The position numbers and the translations under genes were made by a program. The notes beneath the pieces are model-generated. The model saw nothing but the letters and a program-made list of their open reading frames with translations. It made no database searches and was not told the DNA's origin. Below are positions 8,038 through 17,800 of a stretch of 29,219 nt of DNA, piece by piece. How positions within the stretch are numbered: the stretch's first letter is position 1; each line of letters opens with the position of its first letter. The DNA is taken from the NCBI GenBank assembly GCA_036644995.1, contig JAVXOZ010000028.1, positions 1 to 29,219 on the forward strand. The letters run 5' to 3'. This DNA comes from Cryptoclostridium sp036644995 (GTDB lineage: Bacteria > Bacillota > Dehalobacteriia > UBA7702).

Positions 8038-9462
8038 TTAGCCCACTAAATCCTCATGTGCTTTTTCGCTGAGAATATCCATTTCTTTAATTAAAGCTTC
8101 GTCTATGGCAGGTACTTCATGGTTTGCCCAAATTTCTTCTGCTTTTTCTTGGGCAACCATGCGATAATCTTTATCTGCTTCATGGTCGAAAACGAAGGAT
8201 TTTTCAATATTATAAACGTTTAATTCTTCACGGAAATTCATAAAGGTATGTTCGTGAGCCAAGTAATTGCCTTGAGGCCCTACTTCACAAATGATATCCA
8301 CCGCTAATTTTTCAGGAGTGCATTTGTAGCTTCTTAAAAATGCTTTGGCATATTTATAAGATTCGCAATCCAAAAGGATATCCGCAAAATTAGAGCTTAT
8401 GCAGTGATCCACAGAACCATAGGAGCAGGAAAGGTCGGTTCTGGTCATCAATGCCATGGCGGATTTGAATACGTTTCTTTCAAAGCCTGCCACGGTTTGA
8501 AATTCTTTATGCTCGCTCATTCCTGCCGCAACCATACTGGGTAAGCCGTAAAATCTTGCCATATCTGCATTTGCCATTGCCAATAAGGTGTATTCGGGAT
8601 AATCATATTCCATGCCCATGGTTGCCATATTAGGTGCACCGGTATCGGCGGAATAAAGAATAGGAGCATCTTCAGCGGAACATTTTGCGGTTAAATAACA
8701 AGCCAAATTTTCTGCATTGGCAAGAACTGCATTCCCTGCATATGTAGCAGGAGAGGTGCTTGCCATTTGGGGTAAGGACATAGGCACAACCGCAACACCG
8801 CTTAAAGCACATTCCATAGTTGCTTCGGCAATACCTTTTTCCAAGGAAAGTGGGGTCATAGGGGCAGCCAATAAAGACATATTGGGGTTGGCTCTAAATT
8901 TTTCGGTACCACCGGCTATGGCTGTTGCCAATTCTATTTGCCATCTGGCAAGCTTACCATTGGATGTTGATGCCTGAATATGTTTGGATGTATTTCTAAA
9001 GGAAGTATCAACTGCTTGATATTCCATAAATTCCGATTCCACATCGTTAGGCAAGGTAATGGGCCAAAAGAAACCAAATTCATCCAAAGCATCGGATAAT
9101 TGGGCAAATTTTGCCAAATCCTCTTTCATTGCCAAGCGTGGTTTTTTTACACCTTCATCTGTAACATAAGGCACATAACCTGCTGTTGTTACATAGGGGT
9201 ATTCCACAGCAGGAATGGAGAAGTTATGTTCTTCATTTCTGGCACCAAAGGTAATGGTATGATTTGCTAATTTTAACATTTCATTAACCATTGCCTTGGG
9301 GAAGCGAACATTTTCGCCGATAACCTTGGCACCGTGTTTGGCAAAAAGGTTTCTCACTTTTTCACTGCCGCAAAAAATCCCGGCTTGTTCCAATACTTCC
9401 AAAGATGATTCATGGATTGCCTGTTGTTCATCTTGATTTAACATAGTAGTCATTGCACGCAT
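8038..9462 (-). CDS. Non-pyrrolysine MttB-superfamily methyltransferase (Met at the Pyl position)
   Basis: A 474-aa MttB-superfamily protein, the most divergent of the four here. Conserved landmarks are NTSKHIQAS, the central barrel segment with NAENLACYL, CEVGPQGNYLAHEHTFMNFR and the C-terminal helical tail. At the Pyl position it reads GLPSMVAAG-M-SEHK, so it needs no UAG decoding, and the HEKT motif of the others is replaced by AGFERN. Such proteins in known systems demethylate quaternary amines for transfer to a corrinoid protein; the substrate here is unknown. The start has AAAGGAG upstream of ATG. It is 47 bp downstream of one APC permease gene and 124 bp upstream of another, within a probable four-gene operon. 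Confidence 0.87.
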   Translation of the reverse strand: MRAMTTMLNQDEQQAIHESSLEVLEQAGIFCGSEKVRNLFAKHGAKVIGENVRFPKAMVNEMLKLANHTITFGARNEEHNFSIPAVEYPYVTTAGYVPYVTDEGVKKPRLAMKEDLAKFAQLSDALDEFGFFWPITLPNDVESEFMEYQAVDTSFRNTSKHIQASTSNGKLARWQIELATAIAGGTEKFRANPNMSLLAAPMTPLSLEKGIAEATMECALSGVAVVPMSLPQMASTSPATYAGNAVLANAENLACYLTAKCSAEDAPILYSADTGAPNMATMGMEYDYPEYTLLAMANADMARFYGLPSMVAAGMSEHKEFQTVAGFERNVFKSAMALMTRTDLSCSYGSVDHCISSNFADILLDCESYKYAKAFLRSYKCTPEKLAVDIICEVGPQGNYLAHEHTFMNFREELNVYNIEKSFVFDHEADKDYRMVAQEKAEEIWANHEVPAIDEALIKEMDILSEKAHEDLVG

Positions 9463-9509
9463 AATAATTTCTCCTTTTTTTGTATCACTTTATAATAATA
9501 TACTATTTT

Positions 9510-10889
9510 TTATTTTTTTACATCTGTTTTTTTCAAACTGTTACGGGTTAAGTATTCACCCAGAACCAAGGAAATAATAACACCTGCTCCCAGCATAATA
9601 ATTGTTACCCAATCCAAAGGTACACCGGGTACCCAGAAAAAGAGCATTATAATAAAAACTAAAAGCAACTGAGCAAAGTGGGCAAAGAACCAAGCAAAAA
9701 TTGGGGGCCCGGGGAATACAAATGGGCGTACTGTTTCTTTATCTGTTTTCCTAAGTTTTAAATAACCTTGGTAATTAATAAGGAATGGTAAGATATAAAC
9801 AACGCTAACAAAGGAAAACAAAGTCCAAAACAAATCTTCAGCACTGGAAGCCATAGCTCCGTAAAGCACAATTAAGGCTGTTCCCACAATGCCAATGAGG
9901 ATTAATGCCCCAATTGGTGCATCGTGTCCTTTTGCTCTTTTCCCAAAAAGCTTGGGTAATTCTCCATCATCACTGGCAGCAGCAGCCATACGACTGGCAG
10001 CCACCAACCAACTGGCAGTTTGCGCCACCACAGTAAAGAGGAAAGCCACACCTAAAACTATGATAATAATTTGACCTATTAAAGTAGAACCAATGGCAAC
10101 TTTAAACCCATCAATAATACCGGATACGATATTGAGATTACCCGTAGGAATTAAAATCAATAAGGTTAAAGTGGTAATAATATACAAACTTGCAACTAAA
10201 ATGGAATTGGTGATTACAGCTTTTGGTATATCTTTTCCGGGATTTTTCATATGCCCTGCCAAGGTAAGCATGGCTTCTAAGCCCAAAAAGTTATAAATTA
10301 AAGCCGGTAGATATGTTAAGGATTGGTCGAAGGATGGTTTCATATCTGCCCAAGTAAAGGCATTTGCGGGTTTGCCGTTGGTTACCAGGAAAAAACCTGC
10401 GCATAGAATCAAACCACCGGCTAAAATTAATTTTACAATAGCTGCGGTGTTGGATACCCATTTGGCTTCATCCACAGGGCGAAAACCAACAATAACGATG
10501 ACCCAAACCACAATAAGCATTAAGCCTAATTGTAACAAAAATGGAATATTGGGGAAAAATAATGCGGATAATACACCAACAAAGAAAGATGCCACCGAGG
10601 CAATCCATATAGCATTATTTAACCAATACAACCAAGAAACTCTGGCACCCATACGCTTGCCATAGGCACGTTTTACCCATGAATACATACCGCCATCATC
10701 GGGATATGCAGCTCCCAGCTCTGCTGTGATTAAGCCCGAGGGAATATAAAATATTAAGGTAATAATAATTGCCCAAGTGATGGCGGTAACACCCATTGCC
10801 GCCATGGGAGCGCAAGTATCCAGAAAGAATAAAATACATATCATTCCCAAAAAGACATCAAAACCCTTTAGTCCTTTGGTTTTTCCCAT
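9510..10889 (-). CDS. APC-superfamily amino acid/amine permease, copy 1
   Basis: A 459-aa polytopic APC permease, identical in length to and highly similar with the product of 6534-7913 (GMICILFFLDTCAPMAAMGV and PDDGGMYSWVKRAYG are near identical). The pair therefore arose by gene duplication within the locus. It has a strong AGGAGG ribosome binding site seven or so bases before the ATG and starts 17 bp after the stop of the Pyl-type mttB, so the two are translated from one message. A role in uptake of the methylated amine used by the adjacent methyltransferase is inferred. No substrate can be assigned from sequence alone. Confidence 0.88.
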   Translation of the reverse strand: MGKTKGLKGFDVFLGMICILFFLDTCAPMAAMGVTAITWAIIITLIFYIPSGLITAELGAAYPDDGGMYSWVKRAYGKRMGARVSWLYWLNNAIWIASVASFFVGVLSALFFPNIPFLLQLGLMLIVVWVIVIVGFRPVDEAKWVSNTAAIVKLILAGGLILCAGFFLVTNGKPANAFTWADMKPSFDQSLTYLPALIYNFLGLEAMLTLAGHMKNPGKDIPKAVITNSILVASLYIITTLTLLILIPTGNLNIVSGIIDGFKVAIGSTLIGQIIIIVLGVAFLFTVVAQTASWLVAASRMAAAASDDGELPKLFGKRAKGHDAPIGALILIGIVGTALIVLYGAMASSAEDLFWTLFSFVSVVYILPFLINYQGYLKLRKTDKETVRPFVFPGPPIFAWFFAHFAQLLLVFIIMLFFWVPGVPLDWVTIIMLGAGVIISLVLGEYLTRNSLKKTDVKK

Positions 10890-10906
10890 AAGAACCTCCT
10901 ATCTTA

Positions 10907-12346
10907 TTATTTAGCGTCAGCTTCCGCTGCGGCAATAATGTTATCAATAGTTTCATTAACATCTTGGGGCAATGGTGCAACGTTAAAGTTTTCTATAATA
11001 TCCATGGCTTTGGTATGAGCCCTTTGTGCCAAATCCGTAGCACCTGCTTCACGCCAAGAATCCATCATTCTGCGATCTAATAATTTAGTTGTGGAGCTTT
11101 CCTGACGCATATAGCGAATGGTGTGTTCCTCAGCTAAATAGTTGCCGCCGGGGCCAATTTGGTTAATTAATTCCACCGCTAAAGTATCCGCATCCACCGG
11201 GATTCCCTGTTCCACTCTGCGATTCATACGGACAATTTCTGCATCAATTACCAGTTGGTCGTAGCTCATAGCCATGCCCATTTCTACCATGCCCATGCCG
11301 TAGATAATATTACAGCCTGCCAAGTGAGGTAAAAGACTGGTTAATGTTTTTTCATGACCAATTTGAGCATCTATCAATTTGCTATCAGCCTATGTGCCAC
11401 CAACATAACTGGGAACACCGTAATAGTGGCACATTTGCCCCACTGCGGCACTGTTCATGGCAAATTCAGGTGCACCCACAGGTGATGTGGTAAGCGCCAT
11501 ATCCATAATGGTGGTTGATGTTCCATATTGGAAGGGGTTGCCTTTATTTACTAATTGGGTTAAAACCAAGCCTGCCAAAATTTCCGCATTGGTTACCACC
11601 AAAGTTCCGGCTAAGGTCATGGGGGTGGTGGCACCGCAAAGTCCCATGGATAATAAATTCATAGGTAAGCCTGCATTGGCAGCTTCAATTAAAATTTCTG
11701 TAACATTTTCATGGAGTTCCAAGGGGCTGTTGGGGCAAGCACCCAAGGTAATAATGGGTCTTTCTCTTAATTTATCCATACCCCCAACAATGGCTGCTGC
11801 CATTTCCACTGCACGGTGGGCATTTGCACCACATTCCGCATCGTGGATATAGTGTTTTTTGGTATTTCTTAAGGATACCGCAGCTTCATAAACATCTTTT
11901 ATTTTAGGATTTACATCCTGTGCCGCCACGGGAATGGTAATCATATCAACTTGGGGTAAAGCATCGCAAAACTGACAAATATCAGCAATGTCCTGCTGGG
12001 TGGTGTTGCGGCGTTCACCGGTTTTTACATCTACCATTTCCACACCGGTACCAAAACAGGTGTATGTAACTTTATCCCCACCTATTTTAACATCATATTT
12101 TGGATCTTGTCCACACAGTGTGTATTCTGCGGGAGTGGAATCAATGGCATCGTTTACTACATTGGCAGGAAACTTTACTATATTATTTTCTCTATCCACG
12201 GTACAGCCTGCACCTGCATAAATATCATGGGCTTCCTTGCCAAAAATGCGAACACCATTTGCCATTACCTGCAATGTGGCTTCATGAATGGCTTCAACGT
12301 TTTCTTTGGTAAGAACGTTGTAACCAAGAACTTTCTCTTTGTACAT
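10907..12346 (-). CDS. mttB: Second MttB-family methyltransferase with in-frame UAG (pyrrolysine)
   Basis: A 479-codon gene with one in-frame TAG at 11392-11390 (residue 319), after which the frame continues to TAA at 10907. The context YVGGT-[UAG]-ADSK matches the first mttB, and the nucleotides around it, GGCACATAG(A/G)CTGAT, are the same in both. Other conserved parts are SLRNTKKHYIHDAE, the barrel segment TTPMTLAGTLVVTNAEIL, GHEKTLTSLLPHLAG and GPGGNYLAEEHTI. The start is placed at 12346, where AAGGAGG precedes ATG (MYKEKV); an upstream in-frame ATG at 12373 lacks a ribosome binding site. It is the first gene behind a sigma-54 promoter at 12401-12418. The protein should pass a methyl group from trimethylamine, or a related amine, to a corrinoid protein not encoded nearby. 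Confidence 0.93.
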
Positions 12347-12400
12347 ATTGAACCTCCTTAAATAATTAAACAACTTTTTTGTATTCTTGATGATATCTTA

Positions 12401-12418
12401 TTGCAAGTGCCGTGCCAA
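12401..12418 (-). promoter_or_regulatory. Sigma-54 (-24/-12) promoter of the leftward operon
   Basis: On the - strand this reads TTGGCACGGCACTTGCAA, with GG and GC separated by exactly 10 bp, a near-perfect RpoN site. Transcription would begin near 12392, giving a leader of about 46 nt before the ATG at 12346. It faces away from the activator gene at 12764, the classic divergent arrangement. Confidence 0.9.
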
Positions 12419-12586
12419 AAAAATTGCATTTTGTCGATTTTGCAAATAAATACTCGTTCCCTACTCTTTCCCTACTATAATATACGTATAAAATTTTAAA
12501 TTTTTTTAAATGGAAAAAAATTCACTGTTTTAATGGTTTAAAAAAAAGTTTTAGTTGACAATTTTTCTTAAATAACTTAACATACA

Positions 12587-12640
12587 GTTAACACCTGTTT
12601 ACATAAATTGTAGATAATAGTTTACACTTGTTTACATAAA
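12587..12640. promoter_or_regulatory. Direct repeat pair, candidate enhancer for the second activator
   Basis: Two 21-bp copies, GTTAACACCTGTTTACATAAA (12587-12607) and GTTTACACTTGTTTACATAAA (12620-12640), differ at two positions and are offset by 33 bp, about three helical turns. They lie about 170-225 bp upstream of the leftward sigma-54 promoter and before the activator gene. They are good candidates for its binding sites and possibly for autoregulation. Another TTACACAT occurs just after, at about 12653. The rest of the 12420-12763 gap is A+T-rich, with a TATAAT at 12733-12738 before the activator start. Confidence 0.55.
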
Positions 12641-12763
12641 CCCTAAAAAAGCTTACACATTTTGAAATAATCTCAAAACCAAAAAATGTTAGGCTGTAAA
12701 TAAATCCAATAAAAAAATACGCATTATCAAGGTATAATGCGGATAAATATGAGGTGAATATAC

Positions 12764-14683
12764 ATGAGCCATATAATGCCACAAAGCTTGCAGTGGGCAC
12801 AAATTCAAATAAAAGAACTCAGAGAAAGACTGCAAAAATCCCAAGCTGAGAATAAAATTTTGCATTTAAAAGAAGAACAGTACAACGACATACTCCTAAA
12901 CATGAACGAAGCTGTGGAAAAAGATAATGCAGATTATGCCATAAACTATGTAAATAAAGCCTTTTGCGATTTTTACGGAGTTTCCCAAGAGGAAGTTTTA
13001 AATACAGATTCCATGGATTGGGTTGTTCCCGAGGACAGAGAACGCATAGACCGCCAAATGCAAAATATTACACCGCAAAATCCCGATTATCGGTATACTT
13101 GCAGGGTAAGAACTACACGGGGTAAAGAGTTTTGGATTGAGGTTTTGGGCCACTGCTTTTTCGATAAAAAAGGCAATGTGTTGGAGTATCAAGATATCAG
13201 CCGTGATATTACACACTATAAATCCGCCGCAGAACAAGCCGAGCGTTTTCGCCTGCAAATGGAGGAAAAAGTACGCTTACGCACATTGGAGCTGGGCAAC
13301 GCCAATATAGAGCTATCCAAAGCCAACAGCTATTTGCAAACCACTTTAAACAATATTTCCGAAGGTGTTATTGTGGTGGAAGCCAATGGTGAGGTGATGT
13401 TTTTAAATTATGGTTCCAATACTGCTTGGAGCAAAAACGAAATGTATATCCGCAAAGCCATTAAAGAGGCGGTTTTGCAGGATAAAACCTCTGCAATTTA
13501 TCAGCTAATGACCAATCAGGATACTTTTACCAATGTGGAAATAACCTTCCCCACTCCCCATGGTGATATTCAATCTTTGGTTTCCGGTGCTTATCTCAAA
13601 ACCGAGGACGGTTTACCCCAGTGCGTTTTGGTTTTACGCCCCTTATCTGAAGTAAAGCATTTGGTAAACAAGTTCAGCGGAGCACAAGCACGGTTTTGCT
13701 TTAAAGATATTGTTACCCAAAGCCCCATAATGGTGGATACAATTAAATTTGCAGAAAAGGTTGCACCAAGTGATGGCAACGTGGTTATAGAGGGGGAAAG
13801 CGGCACAGGCAAGGAGCTTTTTGCCCAATCCATACACAATGGCAGCACCAGAAAAAACGAACCTTTTGTGGCGGTAAATTGCGGAGCTATCCCCAGAGAT
13901 CTTATAGCCAGCGAATTATTCGGCTATGCTGATGGCTCTTTCACCGGTGCAAAAAAAGGTGGAAAACCCGGAAAATTTGAAATGGCAACAGGGGGCACTA
14001 TTTTTCTGGATGAAATAGGGGATATGCCTTTGGAACAACAAATTTCCCTTTTAAGGGTGATTCAGGAACGCCACATCACCAGAATTGGCGGAAATAAAGA
14101 AATCCCCGTTGATGTTCGCATAATATGTGCCACCAACAAGGATTTAATTGAAGAAGTTGAACAGGGGAATTTCCGTCAGGATTTATTTTACCGTTTAAAT
14201 GTTATCAATATTCACATTCCACCTTTACGCCAAAGAAAAGAGGATATTACCCTGCTTTTTAAAAATTTTATTAGTAAATTAAACAAAAACCAAAGCCTTC
14301 CCACTGAGCTTTTTAACGAAACTTTTATCAATATTCTCACAGATTATAATTGGCCGGGAAACGTGAGGGAATTGCAAAACGTTACTGAACGTACTTTTTT
14401 TGTTGCCAATAAATATCCCCTTGAACCCAAGGATTTACCAAAATATATTCTGGATACCGTTAAAAAAGAAGAAATAATACCAAGGCTTAATATACCCACA
14501 GAAACAATAAGCCTTTCCCAAATGCGTAAGGAAGAACGCCTTAAAAAAGAAGATAATGAAAAAGCTTTAATATTAAAGCTTTTAAAAGAATTTAACGGCA
14601 ACGCCAGCCGTGTGGCAAAAGAAATGGATATTTCCAGAACTGCATTATATGCCAAATTCAAAAAATACCAAATAGAAAAATAA
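12764..14683 (+). CDS. Sigma-54-dependent transcriptional activator (two PAS-like domains, AAA+, Fis HTH)
   Basis: A 639-aa enhancer-binding protein. After a short coiled coil there is a PAS/PAC domain (about residues 35-150, ending in DKKGNVLEYQDISRDIT), a helical linker (about 150-185), a second PAS-like region (about 190-300), and an AAA+ domain (about 320-545). The AAA+ domain has Walker A GESGTGKE near 344, the GSFTGA loop near 391, Walker B GTIFLDEIGDM and WPGNVRELQNV. A Fis-type helix-turn-helix ends the protein (ASRVAKEMDISRTALYAKF). The start has GAGGTG seven bases before the ATG. It is divergent from the leftward mttB operon and its sigma-54 promoter, so it is the probable activator of that operon. 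The signal sensed by the PAS domains is unknown. The activator remnant at 6393-6491 is its closest relative in the window. Confidence 0.93.
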   Translation: MSHIMPQSLQWAQIQIKELRERLQKSQAENKILHLKEEQYNDILLNMNEAVEKDNADYAINYVNKAFCDFYGVSQEEVLNTDSMDWVVPEDRERIDRQMQNITPQNPDYRYTCRVRTTRGKEFWIEVLGHCFFDKKGNVLEYQDISRDITHYKSAAEQAERFRLQMEEKVRLRTLELGNANIELSKANSYLQTTLNNISEGVIVVEANGEVMFLNYGSNTAWSKNEMYIRKAIKEAVLQDKTSAIYQLMTNQDTFTNVEITFPTPHGDIQSLVSGAYLKTEDGLPQCVLVLRPLSEVKHLVNKFSGAQARFCFKDIVTQSPIMVDTIKFAEKVAPSDGNVVIEGESGTGKELFAQSIHNGSTRKNEPFVAVNCGAIPRDLIASELFGYADGSFTGAKKGGKPGKFEMATGGTIFLDEIGDMPLEQQISLLRVIQERHITRIGGNKEIPVDVRIICATNKDLIEEVEQGNFRQDLFYRLNVINIHIPPLRQRKEDITLLFKNFISKLNKNQSLPTELFNETFINILTDYNWPGNVRELQNVTERTFFVANKYPLEPKDLPKYILDTVKKEEIIPRLNIPTETISLSQMRKEERLKKEDNEKALILKLLKEFNGNASRVAKEMDISRTALYAKFKKYQIEK

Positions 14684-14842
14684 CTCCACAATCCCCACCA
14701 CATTGGGGAGTGCAGGTTCTCCTTTCCCAAGGGTGCTTTCTACGAAAATTAGGTCAAGATTGGGTTTCCTGCCACTACCCCAAAGCCAATGGGGAGGATA
14801 ATACGGATTAATCCATCTTTCATTTCCGATAAATCACGCATT

Positions 14843-17800
14843 TTATTTTTCCTCCCGATTTAAGAAATGTTGTATTGTTTGATATAAAAGCTTGGGTTCA
14901 ATGGGTTTTGCCAAGTGTGCGTTCATACCTGCGGACTTGGTTTTTTCAATATCCTCATCAAAGGCATTGGCTGTCATGGCGATGATGGGGATTGTTTGGG
15001 CATCGCTTTTACGCATTTGGCGGATGGCTTTGGTGGCGGCAATCCCATCCATAACCGGCATTCTGATATCCATAAGAATGGCATTATAGTAACCAGCATC
15101 CTTTTGGGCGAATATTTCAATGGCACGGAGTCCGTTTTCCGCAACCTCAACCTCTAAATGCTTTGCCCCTAATAGCTTTTTTGCCACCTCAATATTGAGG
15201 AGATGGTCTTCTGCCAAGAGCACCCGTTTGCCGGTAAAATCGAAATCTTCCGAGGAATCTTGTTTTGAGGATTCCTCTTTGTGTTTGTATATCTTTTCAA
15301 AAGCAGAGCATAAGGAGGACTTAAATACAGGTTTTGAAAGCAGCAGATTAACCCCGGCATTTTTGGCATCTGCCTCAATAACAATCCAGTCGTAGGCGGT
15401 CATAATGATGATGGTAACATCGAACCCCACAATTTTACGTATTTCTCTGGTGGTTTCAATGCCGTCCATATCGGGCATTTTCCAATCCACCAAAATAATA
15501 TCGTAAAATTCTTTTTTCGCCCATTTTTTCCCCACAGCCTCAACTGCCTTTGCGCCGGAAATAACGTATTCTACCTCCAAGCCCATATCCAATAGTATTT
15601 CTTTGGTGTGCTGGCAGATAAGAATATCATCATCCACAATTAAGGCTCTTAAATTTTCAAGATGCAGATGCGGTTTTATTTTTGTTGTTTCTTTATTTTT
15701 TTCCGCAATTTTCAATTTAACCTCAACAATAAATTCACTGCCCACACCCTCAATGCTGTTAACGCTGATTTTTCCACCCATAAGGTCTATGAGGTTTTTG
15801 CAAATAGCAAGCCCCAAGCCCGTTCCGGAATAAGGCGTGGTAGAGCCGCTACACTGCTGTTCAAAGGGTTCAAACAGCTGGGGCAAAAATTCTTCGTTGA
15901 TACCCACGCCGGTATCGTTAACGATGAATCTCAACATGGCTTCAGCATCATTGATTTTTTCCTGATTAATAATCATCTGCACTTTTCCACCGCTGGGTGT
16001 AAATTTAATGGCATTTGCCAAGATGTTAACCAGCACCTGCTGGAGCTTCATTGCATCCCCGATATAGACATCCTCAAGATAACTATTGAGAATGGCATCG
16101 TATTCCACACCTTTTTCCAGAGCTTGGGCATGGCAAATACCATTTACACCGTTGATAAATTCCTCAAAGGGAATTTCCTCGTGGCGGATAAATACTTTGC
16201 CGCTTTCAATTCTGGACATATCCAAAACATCATTAATAAGTGAGAGTAAAAAACGGGCAGCTATGCCAACCTTAGATAAATAGTCCGATACCTGTTCAGG
16301 GTCGTTAACGCAGCCCACAGCAAGAGCGGACATCCCAATGATAGTGTTCATAGGTGTTCTGATTTCGTGGCTCATACGGGAGAGAAATTCCGATTTTGCT
16401 GTGCTGCTTTGCTGTGCTGCCAGGAGTGCATCTTTTAAAGCTTGGTTTTTTTCTTTCTCCTGGTTATAAATATCCGTAATATCGGATCGTGCTAAAATGA
16501 TTTTTTCTCTTAATTCATCAATATAGGTGAACTGCATTTTTTTGCGGCTGATGGTTCCATCTTGTTCCTTGATACCGCAGTAGATTGTATAAACATCCTG
16601 TTTTTCCAGTTGCGCAAAAAGATTTTCATAGGTCATTTCCTCCATATTACGCTGTATATCTTCTTCTATCAAAAATTCATGGTTATATCGTGCCACCTCA
16701 TCTTTATAATTGCTGGTGTTAAAAGGGGGCAAGGCTGTTTTTCCTTGGGTTTTAGAAAAAAGAGTATAATCCTCAGTGGTGGTATCCAATAGTGCCAAAA
16801 AGTCATAATTCATATTAACAACGGTATCCACCAGTGACTGAGCCGTCTTTTTTTGATCGATATCTGTGGCATAAATGTAGGCTTCTATATCCCCTGTTTT
16901 TGGATTTTGAAACATATCAAGCTCTACTTTAATCCAATGGACTTTGTTTTCCCAAAAGCTCATATAGCTTTCCCGAACAATACTTGTTTTTCCTGTTCCA
17001 TATAAATCCAGTAAATTAGTTCTATTGAATATTTTTTTATATTCTTTTAAATCTTTTTCATCCACATGGGCTAAGTACTCATGGGCAAAAAAGTCATCTA
17101 CGGTGCCATCTCCTTGGAATGTTAAAATAACGTCAATTTCGCTTTGTCCATCATCGCAAATGTTTTGTGTAAGGTTTAGTTTAAAAGAACCCAAAACGTC
17201 TTGATTGTGTATTCGCCGCCACTTTATTTCCTCTTGATATCTTGCTTCCAGCCGTATCCGTTCTGAGATATCAATGGCTGTGCCAATAGCCTGAAAGGGC
17301 TTACCTTTTTCATCGAAAATAGAGGTATAGGAAATTTCGTACCACAACCAAGAGCTGTGATCATCGTTCCACCAGCGCCCTACACTGCTGACGGTTTTTT
17401 CCCCGGCATAAAGCTTTTTAAACATCTCATTAAAGGCAGCTACGTCCTCATGGTGAAGGGGGCTATCCTGTTCCGCAAAAACTTCGGGTACGTTATAAAT
17501 GGTGGTATAGGTATCAAATATTTTCATATGGGTGGCATTGTTTAAATCGTAAATTGTTTTATGGATAAGGTCAAGCATCCACATGGTTACACCGCATTGT
17601 TTGGATGCCTTTGCGTAGTTTTCCGATAATCTCTTGAATGCTCTGATATTTTCCGCAATTCCTACTGCACTTATGGGTTTACCGTTTTCATCAAAATCTG
17701 TGTGGTATTGAATGTTTTTCCAAATCTCCACGCCATTTTCAATTACCAGTATTTCTTGGGAAATCTCGGCTTCGCCTTGGGCAATGCGTTGGTGAATTTC

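Noticed and set aside
11390..12373. A truncated 327-aa methyltransferase ending at 11390
   Set aside because: The frame continues through the TAG at the Pyl site to a normal end at 10907; the true start is at 12346, where a ribosome binding site lies.
14684..14842. A small gene or strong terminator between the converging activator and kinase genes
   Set aside because: Only weak CCCCA/TGGGG pairings without a U-run are visible, and no frame has a ribosome binding site.
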